This document shows positions 59,936 through 64,000 of a stretch of 64,000 nt of DNA, piece by piece. Origin of the DNA: Hermatobates lingyangjiaoensis (lineage: Eukaryota; Arthropoda; Insecta; Hemiptera; Hermatobatidae). The DNA lies in contig JAPFBL010000103.1 of assembly GCA_026182355.1 (NCBI GenBank), positions 1,736,001-1,800,000 on the forward strand, written 5' to 3'. Numbering within the stretch: position 1 is the first letter of the stretch; each line of letters opens with the position of its first letter. The notes beneath the pieces were generated by a model that worked only from the letters and a program-made list of their open reading frames with translations, was not told where the DNA came from and made no database searches. Both the position numbers and the translations under genes were made by a program.

Positions 59936-62392
59936 ATAATACTAACCTCTGTGGTAATGACGAAACGCATGAATAATAATAGTAATTAGCTTGAAGAGGT
60001 TAATTTTGTTTGGAATACTGCCAAACGAGTTTTTCATTTATTGTAGAGTACCTGCACTAAATTTCAAATGACTAGAATTTATTAGAATTAAACTTTCAAA
60101 TAAAAAAAACTGTAAGTCATAATAATATGTAAAAGTTGACTATGAGTTCATGCCCAGCTGAATTTAAAAAAAAATAATTGTTAGCAATTACTCTTATTTA
60201 ACATGCAGTTTTATATTTGACTAATGGAAGGATAATTAGTAGAAATGAAAGAGACATCATCGGATCTTTAAGTTAAAACGCATAATAGAAAAATTAATAA
60301 GAATACTTATAGCACTGACTAGTTAATGTCAGAAGGGAAACAAAAGACAAGCTCGGATCGTACACACATGTATTTTATTTGATTTTGAAGAATTCGATGA
60401 CATCTGAGAGAAAAATAGTTCAAATAAAGTTGTAGGGAATAACATTTGAAATTAACTTTGTCATCAGAGTTTATAAAAAAAATTCTTTTTTAAAATATTC
60501 ATACATCACTTATTTTTTGGACAAATTTAGACGTAGATGCATCTATAAATTCATCCATACAGAGTTATTTTAGATGTAATAAACGACACTAAATTTCATT
60601 TATTATTAGCGTAAACTTAAAAAGTACAACTTAAAGTGTTTAAAAAAATTACTGAAACAAAAACTCTTAAAAAATAACGCTTTTTTTAAAATATATATGA
60701 ACTATTTTTTTTTAATTATCCTTTGGAAAAGCTACAGGAGAAGATATATATAGAAAATGAAGACTTCTGGACTTGAAATTAGATTCATTTAGTTATTTGT
60801 AGTTTAATAGTCTGTCTCTGGTATAGTTCATCAGAGAGACAGACAGACATTTGATTTTTATCAAGATTGAAAAAAATTTCAAACCTTTATACAAGTAATT
60901 CACAAGAAACCAGTCTTACAATTTGAACTGAATTACTCAGTGAGTATTATACTTATAATTATTATGTCAATGAGAGGCAATAAACTATGTTAACAATTAT
61001 ATAAATGTATTAATAGTGTTCAACATTCTAATTTTTTTAAATGTTGTACTCCAGATAACAATAAATAACTATAATAAAGCAACAATGGGCCGATTATCAT
61101 TTGGATTGATGACGCTACGTGCATTTGGCGCTCTGTTTAATTCAAGCCTAATGAGAAATGAGCCAGAACTTAGCCTATTCACATAAGGTGTTACGATAAT
61201 ACGTTTGTTTGCATTACAAAAGGAACTATATAGAGTGTTTCATGAAAATAGTGGAACCATTTGTCTCATTGGACTCCATCAACTACTCAAATAAATCACC
61301 CCATCAATTTTTTGCTTACTATTATTGACATTTTTCTATTATTTTTTGTTTTTTTTTCTTCTTGGTATTTACCTATATATTTTTTTTTTAATTTTTGGTT
61401 TGAACCATTTCCTTTAGATGATGCAAACAGAAAATGAGAGACTGTAACAGTGTGTTTTTAATTTCTCTATGTTTTTCTATCTACATTGAACTTTATTTGT
61501 CCGTTTCGGATCACATTTTTATTGAATTTTCTGTTATTTCCCTTTATATATAATTTCTAAAAAAATTTTTACCGGTAGCAAGAATAAAAGTTTTAGGCTG
61601 TTTATATGCTCTAATAATCTTCCAGTCTAGAGTTCATTTTCTTATGTTCTATTCACTGTGAACTAATGTCAATGAATTCTATACGTATATTTTTATTTAA
61701 TTATATGTGGGATTATCTATAGTGAATATATTCTGGTTTAAAATTAGAAACCAATATTATACATAATTTATACTTTTAGGTACTGTATTATATTTCATTT
61801 TAGGAGTGTAGGATTATTAAACCCGGTTATATAATAGAAACAATAGAGTCAATAAATATTCGGTGTACGTAGAGTGTGAAAATCGACTCGTACTGCTGCG
61901 TATAGCAGAATCAAATGGTTGTTTATTATCACTATTAAAACTATGCTCTGACCTCCAAATGTCATTAATCTTAGTGAATAATACCTCCAGTGAGCATTTT
62001 GTTTTCAAAAGTACACGTGTCTAGCGGGAAGTATAATCACTCTCGTGGCCCCTCTGAATGCTTGCTTGTATGAGCCAAACAGCCACAGTAATATATATTA
62101 GAGCCTCTAGGGAGCAGTTGAGTTTCCCGCACTATGTCTTCTTAGTTCATAATTTTCCACCATATAAAATTAGACAAATAATTGTTATTAAATACTGCCA
62201 ACGTAACAATATTTTATTATTACCCTTAAGATCATTTTCCAATTAAAATAACTAGCTATTTACAAAACTCTCCGATTGAAATTGTCTATTTTAATGAAAT
62301 AATAATTTCAAAATTATAGATATAGAGTTGATGGAAAATTCCATATAAATAGGGTCAAATTAAAATAGTTAACAAATGACTAGCAACGTCAA
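59936..62392. other. AT-rich noncoding DNA
   Basis: No supported gene; ORFs at 61817 and 62058 are short and unrecognised. Confidence 0.5.
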
Positions 62393-62550
62393 AACCACAA
62401 TAAGTTATTACAACCTTTCAACCGTTACAAGCGGTTTTCGTGAGAATAAATCCCAACGGTTGAAAGATTTTAGTCTGTTTTCTCATTTCTTATTTTGGTT
62501 TGGACGTTGATTCTTATTTCATGTGTTCATTGTGAAATCTTTTTATGAAT
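62393..62550. mobile_element. PLE family-1 termini, decayed inverted pair
   Basis: A minus fragment (AACCTTTCAACCGTTACAAG, CGGTTTTCGTGAGAAT) faces a plus fragment (GGTTGAAAGATTTTAGTC to TTCATGTGTTCATTGTGAAA). The cores are lost at the junction. Confidence 0.6.
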
Positions 62551-62682
62551 AGCTAAATGTAGTCAACTAAACATTAATTTTTACTAATTAGTAATCAAGT
62601 TACTAAAGGTTTATACACTTATAAGTTACAACGATTGGTAGTTTTATTTTTTTTATTCTAATTTGAATAGAGGAAATAATCT

Positions 62683-62940
62683 TTAATTATATTGTACAGA
62701 CATGGGTTGATGAATATCTCTCTCTAAGGAAAAGTGATAAAAAGTTCTTCTATCTTTGTTTAAGAAATCTAGAGTCAGTCGAGGTGTGAACTTAGATTCA
62801 CTAGTATCTGGAACAAACATACCGACCATTACACCAAGAACGATTACTACATCTAGCAGGGTATGGAGAAGCGAGTGCAGATAAAGAATCTTCATGATGG
62901 CTTCAAAACATTCAAATTGGGTGTTCGTAAGTTTAAACAT
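62683..62940 (-). CDS. doubtful 85-codon ORF
   Basis: Composition is more balanced than the flanks. From the second Met (about residue 16) a signal-like stretch MKILYLHSLLHTLLDVVIVL is followed by a polar tail ending SVQYN and a stop. The first ATG lies in the neighbouring 72-bp tandem repeat. No family, promoter or splice context was recognised; it could be a small secreted protein, an exon, or chance. Confidence 0.2.
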   Translation of the reverse strand: MFKLTNTQFECFEAIMKILYLHSLLHTLLDVVIVLGVMVGMFVPDTSESKFTPRLTLDFLNKDRRTFYHFSLERDIHQPMSVQYN

Positions 62941-63119
62941 ATTCTTTGTAAATTGATCGTCTTAGTGACAATTCACTAAGGGGTTCTTTAGGAGTTTCCT
63001 AAGTTTAAACATATTCGATGTAAATTGATCTTCTTAGTGACAATTAACTAAGGGGTTCTTTAGGAGTTTCCTAAGTTTAAACATATTCTATGTAAATTGA
63101 TCATCTTAGTGAAAATTCA
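62929..63119. repeat. 72-bp tandem repeat, 2.6 copies
   Basis: GTTTAAACAT starts at 62931, 63003 and 63075. Units differ at few positions. The first unit contains CTTAGTGA-CAAT-TCACTAAG, a perfect 8-bp hairpin; unit 2 has one change (TAACTAAG) and unit 3 is cut off after TTCACT. Confidence 0.92.
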
Positions 63120-63144
63120 CTTTAAAATTCTTTTCGCATGTAAA

Positions 63145-63432
63145 GTTAGGTTAGGTTAGGGTGGCATTTTTGCAAGGGAATTTACCACACAATTAGTCCA
63201 CATTGACTGTTCTAAATGTTGCCTAACTCAATTGTAATTAGACTGTGAATCTTTAACGAGTACTTGACAGAGTACAGGTTTGAGAACGATGGCTTAAAAT
63301 TCTCTCCGAGGGACGACATGCTGAAATTTTTTCACCTCCCATGTGAATAAATCTAGTACCAGAGTGAGTTTCGAACCCTGGATCTACCAATTCAGAGGTG
63401 AACATATTGCCACTGAGTGAACATTGTCCCTT
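63145..63432 (-). mobile_element. tRNA-derived SINE, diverged
   Basis: Same family as 11103-11425, read on the minus strand: head with a B-box-like GGTTCGAAAC, the block ATTTATTCACATGGGAGG, the body CTCGTTAAAGATTC, and a tail CCCTAACCTAACCTAAC. No clear TSD; many substitutions. Confidence 0.82.
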
Positions 63433-64000
63433 TTTAGCAGACTAATGACTTCGACATTAAAAAATATGTTAAAATCAATTATATCTGCAATCACGATTGA
63501 AGTTGTTCTTTAAATCCATCAAAGAAATTTGATGTAACCTAATGAAGATCACTAAGTGATTGAAACACGTTGTTTATACAACAAATTGTATTTGAAGACT
63601 TTTATTGTTTTTTCAATCGCAGCTAACTTTGATGGACAGAAACAGGAATTCTGGAATTCAGTGTTAGTTATTTTTTCCAGCGCAAATCCTGATATTGTTT
63701 TCAAAAAACCTTGAGCAAGTCACATTACCAGTGGGCTACCCACAGTACAAAGTATCGCCCATACAAAGTGTAAGTGTTGGTGACATAACAAAGTGGTGTA
63801 TTCAATATAACTATGGGCATGTATCGACTTTAGCTACACTTAATATTGACACTAAGAAATATGTAAATTAAGATTTAACTTTGAATGAAGCTACAAAGTA
63901 AAACTGTGTATTTCCCGCCGACATTCACCCAATATAACTTATGGAAACAAATGTTTTAAATGATATAACAATCATGTTAAAACTTTGAAAGTAGTTTCTT
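63433..64000 (+). other. noncoding DNA with a decayed PLE-like terminus (family 6)
   Basis: At 63542-63548 ATGAAGA is followed by TCAC-TAA-GTGA, then GAAA, then ACACGTTG and CATTTGAAGACTTTTATTG-like sequence. This recalls a PLE terminus with first core base A instead of C. The remainder to 64000 shows nothing recognisable. Confidence 0.4.

Noticed and set aside
1..64000. Prokaryotic features such as operons, Shine-Dalgarno sites or terminators
   Set aside because: Coding density, SINEs, LINEs, Helitrons and splice signals all indicate a eukaryotic nuclear genome.

Overview
The window is eukaryotic, strongly AT-rich, repeat-dominated DNA. It shows no operons, no intact host gene, and only one plausible spliced host exon (59054-59090, minus strand). 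It reads like intergenic or long-intron sequence of an invertebrate. An arthropod is my best guess, for three reasons: tRNA-derived SINEs carry tails of CCTAA units (the arthropod telomere unit is TTAGG), a mariner is present, and Penelope-like elements (PLEs), Helitrons and hAT MITEs occur together. The species cannot be named from the sequence, and the arthropod call is inference.

Layout. 1-3.4 kb: a decayed PLE on the minus strand, with a GIY-YIG remnant between two direct pseudo-LTRs; one pseudo-LTR is split by a 5'-truncated jockey-like LINE, and a 43-bp tandem array sits beside the other. 5.5-6.9 kb: a LINE RT C-terminal relic between two 122-bp direct repeats. 9 kb: a hAT MITE. 11.1 and 12.3 kb: two SINEs. 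13.6-14.3 kb: poor-looking sequence and a PLE family-1 terminus. 15.9-17.1 kb: an unclassified repeat (repeat A). 19.2-21.0 kb: a hAT MITE, a PLE terminus, a 170-bp palindrome and a SINE. 28.7-31.9 kb: a hAT MITE, an element with about 330-bp inverted arms, and a 938-bp mariner. 34.7-38.2 kb: a dense PLE cluster including a GIY-YIG endonuclease fragment. 38.9-40.2 kb: a Helitron relic. 44.6-46.2 kb: a suspicious indel-ridden duplication. 48 kb: a PLE terminus. 50-53 kb: repeat A in tandem, with a nested LINE. 54-57.8 kb: PLE termini and a second Helitron of the same subfamily. 59.8 kb: a 183-bp palindromic PLE terminus. 62.4-63.6 kb: a PLE terminus, a 72-bp tandem array, a SINE and another PLE-like terminus.

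Working together. The autonomous enzymes are all broken: the mariner transposase has lost its catalytic centre, and the Helitron helicase, PLE GIY-YIG and LINE RTs are fragments. Many non-autonomous derivatives nevertheless have clean ends and target-site duplications. The most interesting signal is a shared architecture at the ends of at least six different PLE-like families: CTGANGA, one extra base, a hairpin, then GAAA, followed by a self-complementary 4-6 base block, one base, and a strand that pairs with the bases before the core. This is the layout of a minimal type I hammerhead ribozyme whose stem III could only form between two RNA copies.
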